From NCBI GenBank assembly GCA_021325275.1, contig JAJPHL010000055.1:1-64000 (forward strand): a stretch of DNA of 64,000 bases. The letters are read 5' to 3'. The DNA is from Terriglobia bacterium. GTDB taxonomy: Bacteria > Acidobacteriota > Terriglobia > JAJPHL01. Position numbers and translations under genes: made by a program. The stretch's first letter is position 1. The number at the start of each line of letters is the position of its first letter. The notes beneath the pieces are model-generated. The model was not told the origin of the DNA and made no database searches. It saw nothing but the letters and a program-made list of their open reading frames with translations. Positions 36,484-45,026 of this stretch are shown one piece after another.

Positions 36484-37464
36484 ATGCGCGCATGGAGAGT
36501 TCATCAACTAGGCGAACCGGAAACTATGCAGTTGGACGAGATACCGGCGCCCGAACCGGGGCCGGGGCAGGTGCGAATCCGCAATCGCGCCGCGGCGCTG
36601 AATTTCTTCGACATCCTACAGTGTCAAGGCAAGTATCAAGTGAAACCGCCGCTGCCGTTCACACCGGGCGCGGAAGTTTCCGGTGTCATCGACGCGTTGG
36701 GCGAGGGCGTCACGGGACTGAGCGCCGGCGATCGCGTGCAGGCGATGTCGCCGTGGGGTGGATTCGCGGAGTACTCGCTGGCGCTGGCCGCCAGTGTCTT
36801 CCGCATTCCCGATGAGATGGCCTTTCCGCAAGCCGCGGCCATGCCGATCGTTTATCAAACGTCGTATTTCGCTCTGAAGCATCGTGCGATGTTGCGTGCC
36901 GGCGAGTGGCTTTTGGTGCACGCCGCCGCGGGCGGCGTGGGCTTGGCCGCCGTGCAAATCGGCAAAGCGATGGGCGCGAAAATCATCGCCACCGCCGGCA
37001 GCGACGACAAACTGGCGTTCTGCAAGTCGCAAGGCGCCGACCACGCCATCGGTTACCGCGACGAAAGTTGGGTCGACCGCGTGAAGGAAATCACTGGCGG
37101 TCACGGCGCGGACGTGATCTACGATCCAGTGGGCGGCGACATCACGGGACTATCGACGAAATGCATCGCCTGGGAAGGCCGCCTGCTGATCATTGGCTTC
37201 GCCGGCGGCACGATTCCCAAGATCGAAGCGAATCGCGTGTTACTAAAAAACATTTCCATCGTGGGACTGCACTGGGGCGAGTATCGCAAGCACGCGCCGC
37301 AAATGGTCATCGACGCGCAACAGGATTTGTTCGCGATGTTCCGCGCCGGGCAGATCGCGCCGGTGGTGTCGCGCGAAGTTCCGCTCGACCAAGTGGTCCC
37401 CGCGCTGCGCGAATTGGCATCGCGCAAGACGCACGGGAAACTCGTACTGACGATGGGAGTATAA
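36484..37464 (+). CDS. NADPH:quinone oxidoreductase family (zinc-less MDR) protein
   Basis: 326 residues. The GroES-like domain has AAALNFFDILQCQGKYQVKP and PFTPGAEVSGVIDALGEGV. The Rossmann domain carries VHAAAGGVGLAAVQIGKAMG, the AxxGxxG nucleotide-binding loop of quinone oxidoreductases. Zinc ligands of true alcohol dehydrogenases are absent. It probably reduces quinones or enones with NADPH. ATG 36484 is chosen as it gives the family N-terminus (MRAWRVHQLGEPE); an earlier start at 36445 would read through the repeat arm. It is followed 7 bases later by a PIN toxin-antitoxin pair. Confidence 0.9.
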   Translation: MRAWRVHQLGEPETMQLDEIPAPEPGPGQVRIRNRAAALNFFDILQCQGKYQVKPPLPFTPGAEVSGVIDALGEGVTGLSAGDRVQAMSPWGGFAEYSLALAASVFRIPDEMAFPQAAAMPIVYQTSYFALKHRAMLRAGEWLLVHAAAGGVGLAAVQIGKAMGAKIIATAGSDDKLAFCKSQGADHAIGYRDESWVDRVKEITGGHGADVIYDPVGGDITGLSTKCIAWEGRLLIIGFAGGTIPKIEANRVLLKNISIVGLHWGEYRKHAPQMVIDAQQDLFAMFRAGQIAPVVSREVPLDQVVPALRELASRKTHGKLVLTMGV

Positions 37465-37471
37465 TCGCGAT

Positions 37472-37681
37472 ATGGCTTCCAAGAAGCGAACTAAGGGTTC
37501 GAGCGCCGTTGCGGAGGGGCCCGACTACACCTTGCCGGAGGGCGCGCCAGAGTGGATGAAAATTGCGTTTGAGGGCGCGCAACGACTCCGTCGTCTAGGA
37601 ATCAAGCTGCCGAGCGATATGGCTGAAAACCACGACTTCTACGCTCATGGGCGGAAGAATGCGCGACCGCGTCTTCGCTGA
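37472..37681 (+). CDS. Probable antitoxin partner of a PIN-domain toxin
   Basis: 69 residues, lysine/arginine-rich at both ends, with an amphipathic centre (PEWMKIAFEGAQRLRRLGIK). No DNA-binding family is recognised. It overlaps the PIN gene by 35 bases, and this arrangement is the main support for an antitoxin role. The mid-helix ahead of ENHDFYAHGR would suit toxin binding. Confidence 0.55.
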   Translation: MASKKRTKGSSAVAEGPDYTLPEGAPEWMKIAFEGAQRLRRLGIKLPSDMAENHDFYAHGRKNARPRLR

Positions 37682-38066
37682 CAGCTTCTTCTGGATCGCC
37701 CTGCTGAACTCAAGCGATCAGCACCACGACGTCTCCATGGACGCCGCGCACGAGTTTTCCGGATCGGCCTACTGGACCACCGAGTGGATTCTCTTGGAAG
37801 TCGGTGATGCTTGTTGCCATTCTGCCTCTCTGCGTGACCTCGCGACGGATTTTATCCGGTCTAGTTTCGTCGGTGGAATGACAGTCGTTATGGCTACACC
37901 AGAGCTATGGCAGAGATCGCTAGCCCTCTACGAGCGCCACTCCGACAAACAGTGGAGTCTCACCGATTGCCTCTCGTTCATCGTGATGCGCGACAACGGC
38001 ATCACCAAGGCCCTCACCGGCGATCGCCACTTCGTGCAGGCGGGCTTTGACGCGTTGATTCAGTAG
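37647..38066 (+). CDS. PIN-domain toxin (VapC-like ribonuclease)
   Basis: 139 residues with the PIN layout: first acidic residue in VFADSFFWIALLN, Glu in TTEWILLEVGDA, then Asp in SLTDCLSFIVMRDNGI and a final acidic residue in ALTGDRHFVQAGF. This set binds the metal of VapC-type RNases. ATG 37647 is used; an in-frame ATG at 37659 is possible. The gene overlaps its putative antitoxin and ends 2 bases before the convergent M56 gene. Confidence 0.82.
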   Translation: MGGRMRDRVFADSFFWIALLNSSDQHHDVSMDAAHEFSGSAYWTTEWILLEVGDACCHSASLRDLATDFIRSSFVGGMTVVMATPELWQRSLALYERHSDKQWSLTDCLSFIVMRDNGITKALTGDRHFVQAGFDALIQ

Positions 38067-38067
38067 C

Positions 38068-40521
38068 TCAATTCTCCGACGGTTTTTCAACACGCTCGAT
38101 TACGTACGTCTCCACGGGACCCTTGCGCGACTCCAGTTTCAGCCCGAGCGTTCGTTGCAACGTTGTGAAAAGGTCCGGCGACGAAGGATCGGGCGCGGCC
38201 TCGCGTCCCGATGCTACTCCCATCGACACCGGCGCCATCGGATCACTCCAGCCGGGGATCGTGATGTCGAAGTTTCCTTTGATTCCGGTGGCGTCCACCA
38301 CCGCGCGATCGGTCCACGTGGTCAATTCTTCGGCAAGGTCTTGCATGTTGAGCATGTTGCCGGTCAAGCCATTCGCGCGGCCGCCGTGGAGTCCGTGACA
38401 CGCGCGGCTCTCGGAACAGTCGCGCTCGGCGGCCGGCGTGAGTTTCGCATCGCCTTTCGCTGCGACCAGCGCGTAGATGGGCATTTCCTTCGTCTCGTGA
38501 CGCATCCTGAGTTGGAAGCGATCGGCTAAAATGTCGCGCAACATTCGGCGCATGCGCTCTCCGCGCGGCAAATCGTCCGGCAAGGAGCCTTTCGCGTCGA
38601 TATAGTAGCGCTGCTTGTCGAGCCACTCCGGTCCGCCGCTGACGAATCCCTTCAGCATCGGAACTTGATACGCGATTTCGATCAGAAATCGCAACGTGAC
38701 GTTCTCCGCGTGTAGCCGGCCGCCCTTGAGCACCTCGACGCCCAATCGGAACGGGGGCGTTTCGTGACTCTCTTTGATCGATGCGACATCGAACGACGGC
38801 TGCTGTGGGTCGCTGTCATCGCCCGACGGCTTTTCGGCGCGCTCGACGATCAGCATCTCCACAGGACCCTTGCGCGATTCCAGCTTCAATCCGAGTTGTT
38901 CGCGCATCGCCGCAAAAACGTTTGGTCCTTCAAGGCTCCCTGGCGGCACGTCGGGGCGTTCAGCCCCGCGGCCTTGAAAATCGTCGGGCGTCCAATCTAG
39001 TTTGATGTTGTAGTTTCCTTTCAGGCCTGTGTTGTCGGTGACCACGCGACCCATCACGAACGCCAGCATATCGGCGAGTTGTTTGATTCCCACACGCTCG
39101 CCGTACAGATGACTGCGATTCTGCATGTTGAATCCGCCGCAGGGATGATCGCGTAACTGCTCACCGCAATCTTCGTCGCCGGCCATGGGCATTTTCGGCC
39201 CGCCCTTGTCCACCGTGATCGCGTACAGCGACATTTCCCGCGTCTCGCGGCGAATCGCCAGTCCGAAGCGATCTGCCAGCAACGTTTGCAACATTTCGTA
39301 GACTTCGCTGCGTCGCGCGGTGGAGGGTCCTTTGGCCAGAATGTCGAATCTCTCGGAGTCGAGCCAAGTCGGTCCGCCAGTGAGTTGGTATTCCTGAATT
39401 TGATACGCTTCGATGATCAACATGCGCAGCGGAACGTTGGTGGCTCTGAAGGTTCCGTGCATCGGCGGTGGAAATCCCATGCCACGGTCACCCGATTTGT
39501 TGACCTTCACCGTTGCCACTTCGAAACGCAAGCCCGATCCCGGCACGTGCGCTTGCGCGCGGAGACGCGGCCCATCGATCATGCCGATCGCGATGGGCAC
39601 GGCGATCGCCGCGACGCCGGCCACCGCGAGCAGAAGTTTGCGGCCGACGCTCAAGTTGCGCGCTACGCCGCGGCTCATGATGCGCTCGATGCGTTGTTTC
39701 AAGTCGGCATCCGCGACACCCGCAACGAAGGCGGTTTCGGATCGCAAGTACAATCGGCAAACGTTCAAGATGCTTTCCGCATAGACTTCCGGCTGCGTTC
39801 CCTGCCGAATCACCTCTTCGTCGCACGCGCGTTCGCGCTCCTCGACCATTCGCGCGCCGAGCCACCAGACCAGCGGATGAAACCAGAACGCCGCCTCCAC
39901 AAACATGTGGATCGCCGAGGCCAAATTGTCGCGGCGGCGTACGTGGCATAGTTCATGCGCGACGACGGCCTGAAGTTGCGTCGCCGTCAAGCGATGGGAG
40001 ATTCCCGGCGGCAGCACCAGCACGGGCCGCCAAACGCCGAAGACTCCCGGCTCAAGAAAGTCGTTCGATGACCGCACGGGAATCTCTATTCGAAGATCGA
40101 CTGGACGCGCGGCTTTCAGAGCCACGCGGATACGCCGCCACTGCATCGTCCAACGCCCCGCGGCCAACAGCGCTCCGCACAGCCAAACGCCGAGGAGGAC
40201 TTCGCCAACCGGCAACGGTTCGCTCACGGGCGATTCAACAACGCGTTCGACCTCAGGCGGCGAGAACGGCCGGCTCACTTCGTTGATTGCAACGGCAACG
40301 GCTTCGCGCGCGGCCGGTGCTTCGGGGCGCCATTCGATCTGGCGTCCCGCCGCCACCAGCAGCGAAAACGGGACCAAAAACTTCAGCGATGCCGCGAACC
40401 ACAAGCGATAGCGAACGCGCGCATGATTTTTGCGCGTCAGCAGCACCAGCAACGCGGCGAATGCCGCGAAGATCGTAGATTGCCAAAGATGATAGGCGAG
40501 CATCGTCAGCGCCGGGGTCAT
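38068..40521 (-). CDS. M56 (BlaR1-like) membrane protease fused to two TIGR03435 domains
   Basis: 817 residues. The N-terminal 320 residues are a peptidase M56 sensor-protease with several membrane helices and the zinc motif HELCH (His189, Glu190, His193), then WFHPLVWWLGARMVEERERACD. Two copies of the TIGR03435 domain follow in the exterior part (about 335-565 and 585-815), each with a SFDVASIK/FEVATVK-like opening and an ADRFxLxxRxETKEM-like centre. BlaR1 proteins normally carry a penicillin-binding sensor here, so the TIGR03435 pair probably replaces it as ligand sensor. The gene overlaps the BlaI-type repressor by 4 bases, the classic sensor-repressor pair. Confidence 0.85.
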   Translation of the reverse strand: MTPALTMLAYHLWQSTIFAAFAALLVLLTRKNHARVRYRLWFAASLKFLVPFSLLVAAGRQIEWRPEAPAAREAVAVAINEVSRPFSPPEVERVVESPVSEPLPVGEVLLGVWLCGALLAAGRWTMQWRRIRVALKAARPVDLRIEIPVRSSNDFLEPGVFGVWRPVLVLPPGISHRLTATQLQAVVAHELCHVRRRDNLASAIHMFVEAAFWFHPLVWWLGARMVEERERACDEEVIRQGTQPEVYAESILNVCRLYLRSETAFVAGVADADLKQRIERIMSRGVARNLSVGRKLLLAVAGVAAIAVPIAIGMIDGPRLRAQAHVPGSGLRFEVATVKVNKSGDRGMGFPPPMHGTFRATNVPLRMLIIEAYQIQEYQLTGGPTWLDSERFDILAKGPSTARRSEVYEMLQTLLADRFGLAIRRETREMSLYAITVDKGGPKMPMAGDEDCGEQLRDHPCGGFNMQNRSHLYGERVGIKQLADMLAFVMGRVVTDNTGLKGNYNIKLDWTPDDFQGRGAERPDVPPGSLEGPNVFAAMREQLGLKLESRKGPVEMLIVERAEKPSGDDSDPQQPSFDVASIKESHETPPFRLGVEVLKGGRLHAENVTLRFLIEIAYQVPMLKGFVSGGPEWLDKQRYYIDAKGSLPDDLPRGERMRRMLRDILADRFQLRMRHETKEMPIYALVAAKGDAKLTPAAERDCSESRACHGLHGGRANGLTGNMLNMQDLAEELTTWTDRAVVDATGIKGNFDITIPGWSDPMAPVSMGVASGREAAPDPSSPDLFTTLQRTLGLKLESRKGPVETYVIERVEKPSEN

Positions 40522-40904
40522 GATGTCTTCTCCTTGCGCGCCAGTTTCTTCAAAGCCTTTTCCGCCTCGCGCACGTCATCCAGCGTGATTTTGCCGGACT
40601 CCACGAAATGCGCCATCACCGGTTGCGTGCGCCCGCCGAACAGCGCCAGGAATTCGTCGATCAACCGGCCTTGCGCGGCGCCGCGCGACACGGCCGCCTC
40701 GAAAATGTCGGCGTTGCCGATTTTCTTGACGCGGCGCACCGCCTTCTTCGCTTCCAGGCGGTAGATGGTGGTTTGAATCGTGGTGTAGGCGGGACGGCCG
40801 CGGCCGGGAAAAGCCTGTTGGATTTCGCGGATAGCGGAGGCGCCGCGATCCCACAGCGCCTCCATGATTTGCAGTTCCAGCTTGCTCAGTTTGGGGTTGG
40901 GCAT
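40518..40904 (-). CDS. BlaI/MecI/CopY family transcriptional repressor
   Basis: 128 residues. The winged helix is clear: LSKLELQIMEALWDRGASAI, AYTTIQTTIYRLEAKKAVRR; a C-terminal dimer helix follows. BlaI proteins repress their operon until the M56 partner triggers their cleavage. The ATGA overlap with that partner (40518-40521) supports this. The system here probably answers to a cell-envelope or extracellular cue rather than beta-lactams. Confidence 0.9.
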   Translation of the reverse strand: MPNPKLSKLELQIMEALWDRGASAIREIQQAFPGRGRPAYTTIQTTIYRLEAKKAVRRVKKIGNADIFEAAVSRGAAQGRLIDEFLALFGGRTQPVMAHFVESGKITLDDVREAEKALKKLARKEKTS

Positions 40905-40908
40905 CTGC

Positions 40909-40951
40909 CTACTACATCCGTTTGAGATACTACTATCACGGTATGCTGTAG
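40909..40951 (-). promoter_or_regulatory. Candidate operator region of the BlaI/M56 operon
   Basis: Just upstream of the repressor start are CTACTACAT (40909-40917), ATACTACTAT (40925-40934) and ATGCTGTAG (40943-40951). ACTACA/TGTAGT elements are the half-sites known for BlaI/MecI repressors. The spacing here is irregular, so this is only a candidate. Confidence 0.35.
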
Positions 40952-41007
40952 GTCAAGACGCCCGCCGGTCAAAGTTTGTGACGCGGCCCGTTTTAGTGAC
41001 AGCCGGC

Positions 41008-42012
41008 TTACGCGCCCTTGTGCGTGGCCAGGTACCACGTGTTGCCCCAGGGATCCTTCACCGTGCCGTTGCGATCGCCGTAGGGCTGATCCATCAACGG
41101 ATGAAGCGAAGTGCAGCCGGCCTTTAGCGCGCGATCGTACGCGGCGTCGCAATCTTCCACGTACATGTAGAGCATCGTGGGAAGAGGTTGATACGGGCCG
41201 CGCGCTTCGCTCGCTTCCACCGACGACGTGCCGATCCACGCCATGCCATGCACCAGCGTGCCGTCGGGATTCTTGTGCGGCGTCTCCACCTTGGCGCCGA
41301 ACGCGCGCGCCAGAAAGTCCATGAATTTCTCGGCGTCGACAGCGTGAAAATACACCTGCAGTTGCGGCACGCCCGGCCAGTGAAAACTTGGGCCCTTCAC
41401 CGTGGCGATGTACCAAATGTTGCCGGCCATGTCTTTCACGGCGCATCCGCGCTCGCCGTACTCGTGATCGGTGGGCGGATAGATCGACGTGCCGCCGGCG
41501 TCGAGCGCGCGCTGATACGTGGCGTCGACGTCGGGTACGTGGTAATGCAACGCGGCGAGTTGGTCGCTGAGAGGAAACTGAGGGCCTCCGCCCAACATGA
41601 TCATCGAATCGCCCAAGCGCGCTTCGGCGTGCATGCCGCTGGGAAGCCCCGTGACGAGGAGTTTTTCCTCCGCGCCGAACGCTTGCTTGATGAACTGGTA
41701 GACTTCGGGTCCGCGCTTGCCGATGATGTACGGCGTGACGGTCAAGAACCCTTCGCGAATGTAGGATGCTTCTTTGACGGCGGTAGCTGTGGCTTCCATG
41801 GTTGTGTGTTCTCCTTTTTCGATGAATTCGGTGTTGATCAATTCAAGCCGCAGGCGATCGCGGAACTGTTCGCGCGGCAGATCGCGCAGATCGCCGGCCA
41901 AGCTCGCGAGCGCGGCGAGCGCGCCCGTGCGCTTGCCCGGTCCCGCCGCCTTGCCGGACAGCAGGCGATCGACCGCGGCGTCGAGTTGCGCGGACAATGT
42001 CGGCTCAGTCAT
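41008..42012 (-). CDS. Two-domain VOC (glyoxalase-like) protein with an N-terminal sigma-factor-linked extension
   Basis: 334 residues. Residues about 80-195 and 210-330 are two VOC domains (FLTVTPYIIGKRGPEVYQFI, DMAGNIWYIATVKG; YMYVEDCDAAYDRALKAG, DPWGNTWYLATHKG), of the PhnB/glyoxalase type. Residues 1-70 are different: an Ala/Leu/Arg-rich helix (LAALASLAGDLRDLPREQF) resembling the short helical partner domains encoded after ECF sigma genes. The ATG overlaps the sigma gene by 8 bases. A second ATG at 41799 with GGAGAA 11 bases before it could give the VOC part alone. Enzymatic activity is unknown; an environmental sensor for the sigma factor is possible. Confidence 0.75.
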   Translation of the reverse strand: MTEPTLSAQLDAAVDRLLSGKAAGPGKRTGALAALASLAGDLRDLPREQFRDRLRLELINTEFIEKGEHTTMEATATAVKEASYIREGFLTVTPYIIGKRGPEVYQFIKQAFGAEEKLLVTGLPSGMHAEARLGDSMIMLGGGPQFPLSDQLAALHYHVPDVDATYQRALDAGGTSIYPPTDHEYGERGCAVKDMAGNIWYIATVKGPSFHWPGVPQLQVYFHAVDAEKFMDFLARAFGAKVETPHKNPDGTLVHGMAWIGTSSVEASEARGPYQPLPTMLYMYVEDCDAAYDRALKAGCTSLHPLMDQPYGDRNGTVKDPWGNTWYLATHKGA

Positions 42013-42532
42013 GCGATTCCCTCATGCGCTTTCGCAAATTCTCGAGAGCCCGCAACTGCAATTGCTTTACGGCTCCCTCGCTCTTGTTCAAGTCGTGCGC
42101 GATTTCTTTGATGCTTTGCTCTTTCACGAAGCGTCCCACGATCACCTGACGCTGCTCGGCCGGCAACCGTCGCACTTCGCGAAACAGCCGCGCACGTTCA
42201 TCCGCCGCTTCGAGCTCGTCCGGCGGGATCTCCGACGGTTCTTCCTCGATCGGCTGCTGTCGACCGGCCGCTTTCCAGTGATCGACCACGGCGTTCGCCG
42301 CGATTCGCATCAGCCACGCGCCAAACGGCACACCGCGTTGTTCAAATTGCGGAAGCCGCTGGAGCGCGCGATGAAAAACGTCGGAGGTCAGGTCCTCGGC
42401 CAAATGGCGGTCGCGCACACGTCGAGCGACGAACGCATACACGCGATCGAAGTGGCGATCGTACAAGTCGGCGAAACGCGACGGATCGCGCTGCGCCTCC
42501 TCTACGGCTTGCTGTTCTTCGAGATCCACCAT
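42005..42532 (-). CDS. ECF-type RNA polymerase sigma factor
   Basis: 175 residues. Region 2 reads FADLYDRHFDRVYAFVARRV and LAEDLTSDVFHRALQRLPQF with the promoter-melting segment GAWLMRIAANAVVDHWKA. Region 4 reads LPAEQRQVIVGRFVKEQSIK and SEGAVKQLQLRALENLRKRM, a helix-turn-helix for -35 recognition. No transmembrane anti-sigma gene is adjacent. Instead it overlaps the VOC-domain gene, whose N-terminal helix may serve that role. Its ATG is at 42532. Confidence 0.92.
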   Translation of the reverse strand: MVDLEEQQAVEEAQRDPSRFADLYDRHFDRVYAFVARRVRDRHLAEDLTSDVFHRALQRLPQFEQRGVPFGAWLMRIAANAVVDHWKAAGRQQPIEEEPSEIPPDELEAADERARLFREVRRLPAEQRQVIVGRFVKEQSIKEIAHDLNKSEGAVKQLQLRALENLRKRMRESHD

Positions 42533-42588
42533 TCACAAGGGTAAACTGCGGCGGGTGGAAAAAGTTATGGGTGCGGGATAGATTTTCT

Positions 42589-43341
42589 TTAATTCGCGGA
42601 AGGCTTCGACGCGCTCACGATCACCAGCATCGGGATCGGCCCTTTGCGCGCTTCGAGTTTCAGTCCCAGTTGCTCTTGGATCGCGGTGAACAGCGACGGT
42701 CCGTCGCTCGACGGACCCGGTTCGTTGGACGACGGAACGCCCGGCCCTAAGGCCTTCGGCTGAAAACGCTCCGGCGTCCACTGCATTTGAACATTGTAGT
42801 TGGCGGTAAGTCCCGTGCGATCGGTGACGGGGTGATCGAGCACGCTTGAGAGAATCTCGGCAAGGTCTTTCGCCGTGCCATGCCCGTTGATGCGGCCGCC
42901 GCCCCAACGGAATCCATTTTTCTCCTGCGATTCCGGCATCTTCGAACCGCCCTTCGCGACAACCAATTCGTAAACGGCGCCTTCCTTCGATTCCTCACGG
43001 ACTTCAAGTTTGAAGCGATCGGCAAGCAGCTTGCGCAACATCAAGCGGTATTGTTCGCGCGTGGCATCCTGCTCCGACTTCGCGGCGATGTCGAAAGTAT
43101 CGTCGTCGAGCCACTTCGGACCGCCGCTGAGTTGGTACTCCTGAAGGTGATATGCCACGAGGATCAGCGTACTGAGCGGGACATTTTGCGCGGTGACCTC
43201 GCGTCCCGGCGGCGGCAGGTTGATGCTTCGGCCGCGCTGCCCCGGTTGCGACGGTTTGACCGATGCAACCTCGAAGGATGGTGTGGTCTGCGCGGCGGCT
43301 GCGACGGCGGAGAACAGCACGACGAGGAACAGTCTTCTCAT
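42589..43341 (-). CDS. Secreted TIGR03435-domain protein
   Basis: 250 residues: a signal peptide (RLFLVVLFSAVAAAAQ) and a single TIGR03435 domain (FEVASVKPSQPGQRG, YHLQEYQLSGGPKWLDDDTF, LADRFKLEVREESKEG, LGLKLEARKGPIPMLVI). The family is abundant in Solibacter-type genomes and has no assigned function. It is the same domain that occurs twice in the M56 protease at 38-40 kb, so the free protein could share that ligand. It runs the same way as the sigma gene, 57 bases away. Confidence 0.88.
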   Translation of the reverse strand: MRRLFLVVLFSAVAAAAQTTPSFEVASVKPSQPGQRGRSINLPPPGREVTAQNVPLSTLILVAYHLQEYQLSGGPKWLDDDTFDIAAKSEQDATREQYRLMLRKLLADRFKLEVREESKEGAVYELVVAKGGSKMPESQEKNGFRWGGGRINGHGTAKDLAEILSSVLDHPVTDRTGLTANYNVQMQWTPERFQPKALGPGVPSSNEPGPSSDGPSLFTAIQEQLGLKLEARKGPIPMLVIVSASKPSAN

Positions 43342-43424
43342 GGCCTTTGGACGTAAGCGGGAGCCTTCTAGTTAGGTTTCACCGGCAACCGGCGCCGGCA
43401 ACCAGCAACTTGAGATCGCCGGCG

Positions 43425-44558
43425 CTAACCCGCGATCTCGATAATTGTCGCCGTGGCCATGCCGAAGCCGATGCACATGGTTTGCAAACCGTATCGACCG
43501 CCGGTGCGCTCGAGAATATTCACCAGTTTGGTCATCAGGATCGCGCCCGTTGCGCCGAGCGGATGTCCGTGTGCGATCGCGCCGCCCTGCATGTTCACGC
43601 GATTCATGTCCGGCTTCAGTTCGGCGGCCCAGGCGAGCGGCACGCTGGCGAACGCTTCGTTCACTTCGAACGCGTGAATGTCGTTGACGGTGAGTCCCGC
43701 GCGTGACAACGCTTGACGCGTCGCGGCAATGGGACCATCGAGCATCAGTACGGGATCGCTCCCCACCGCCACGCGGGTAATCACGCGGGCGCGCCGGCGC
43801 AACCCCAGCTCCTTGATTTTTTCGGCACTGGCAAGCAGCACGGCCGCCGCGCCGTCTGAAATCTGGCTCGAGTTGGCGGCCGTGATCACGCCGTCGGGTT
43901 TGAACGCGGGTTTCAGCGAGGCCATTTTCGCGGGGTCGAGACTTTCGCGGATTCCTTCGTCGTACTGCAATCCCTCGGTCGCGAACAATTCGCGCGACGT
44001 GTAACACGATTTTTTTGCCGCCGCGGCCAGGGTGTGGCTGCGCACGGAGAACTCGTCGAGTTGCGCGCGCGACAAATGATATTTCGCGGCCAGCATTTCC
44101 GCCGATTGTCCTTGATGCACGATCTCGTACGGAAATTGCACCGTGAATTCCGGCGTGAATCCCGCGTCGCTTCCCATCGGCACGCGGCTCATCGACTCCA
44201 CGCCGCAGGCGATGGCCATCTCGGCGTCGCCCGAAGCGATCAGTTGTGCAACGCTGTTCACCGCCTGCTGGCTCGATCCGCAGAAGCGTTGAATCTGCAA
44301 TCCCGGAACCGAAATCGGAAACCCCGCTTGCAGCGCGGCGAGTCGCGCGATGTTTTGCCCTTGCTCGCCGACCGGCACTACAACGCCGGCGACCACATCT
44401 TCCACTTGCGACTTCTCAATTTTCGCGCGCGACACCAATTCGTTGAGCGTGCGCGCCAGCAAGTGAACGGGATGAACATGATGCAGCGCGCCGTCGGCTT
44501 TCCCGCGTCCGATCGGCGTACGCACCGCTTCCACAATATAAACGTCGCGTCCGGTCAT
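43425..44558 (-). CDS. Thiolase (acetyl-CoA acyltransferase)
   Basis: 377 residues with the three thiolase signatures: nucleophilic Cys93 in IQRFCGSSQQAVN, the His in GGAIAHGHPLGATGA and the second Cys in TMCIGFGMA. It joins or cleaves beta-ketoacyl-CoA, in fatty-acid oxidation or acetoacetyl-CoA synthesis; the direction cannot be told. ATG 44558 is chosen over the GTG one codon upstream. Only 24 bases separate it from the divergent thioesterase start, and no ribosome site is visible, so a leaderless message is likely. Confidence 0.92.
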   Translation of the reverse strand: MTGRDVYIVEAVRTPIGRGKADGALHHVHPVHLLARTLNELVSRAKIEKSQVEDVVAGVVVPVGEQGQNIARLAALQAGFPISVPGLQIQRFCGSSQQAVNSVAQLIASGDAEMAIACGVESMSRVPMGSDAGFTPEFTVQFPYEIVHQGQSAEMLAAKYHLSRAQLDEFSVRSHTLAAAAKKSCYTSRELFATEGLQYDEGIRESLDPAKMASLKPAFKPDGVITAANSSQISDGAAAVLLASAEKIKELGLRRRARVITRVAVGSDPVLMLDGPIAATRQALSRAGLTVNDIHAFEVNEAFASVPLAWAAELKPDMNRVNMQGGAIAHGHPLGATGAILMTKLVNILERTGGRYGLQTMCIGFGMATATIIEIAG

Positions 44559-44582
44559 CACAGATATACTGACATTTTCCCC

Positions 44583-45026
44583 ATGTCCGTTTCAACGTCT
44601 GAATCAGGGCCCGCGCGAAAACCATTCATCTGGCACAGCCGCGTTCGTTTCGTCGACACCGATGCCTCGCGGCGCATTCACTACACCGCGATGTTTCGCC
44701 ACTTCGAAGCGGCAGAGCACGAGTTCCTGCGTCACATCAACTGCGGGTACGGACAAATCACTACGCGCGACGTGGCCTTTCCGCGGGTCCACGTGGAAGT
44801 GGATTTTCAGTCGGCGACAAACTACGACGATTTGCTCGAGATCGAAGTGTGGATCGCGCGAATCGGCGGCAGTTCGTTTACGTTGGCATTTCGCGCCAGC
44901 GTGGAGGGCCGGCAGGCTGCCAGCGGAAAGATCGTTGTGGCGGCGATGAGTCCGGCTACGAAAAAATCCGTGCCGCTCCCGCCGGGTCTCGCGGATTCGA
45001 TCCGTCCGTACCTGCGCGAAGGCTAA
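44583..45026 (+). CDS. Acyl-CoA thioesterase (YbgC/4HBT hotdog family)
   Basis: 147 residues. VRFVDTDASRRIHYTAMFRH is the hotdog signature with the catalytic Asp, followed by FEAAEHEFLRHIN and a beta-sheet half (VEVDFQSATNYDDLLEIEVW, SFTLAFRASVEG). It hydrolyses acyl-CoA esters in the cytoplasm, and the divergent thiolase suggests linked acyl-CoA metabolism. A TATACT box at 44565-44570 lies 12 bases before the ATG, leaving almost no leader. Its last 4 bases overlap the stop of the convergent barrel gene. Confidence 0.88.
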   Translation: MSVSTSESGPARKPFIWHSRVRFVDTDASRRIHYTAMFRHFEAAEHEFLRHINCGYGQITTRDVAFPRVHVEVDFQSATNYDDLLEIEVWIARIGGSSFTLAFRASVEGRQAASGKIVVAAMSPATKKSVPLPPGLADSIRPYLREG

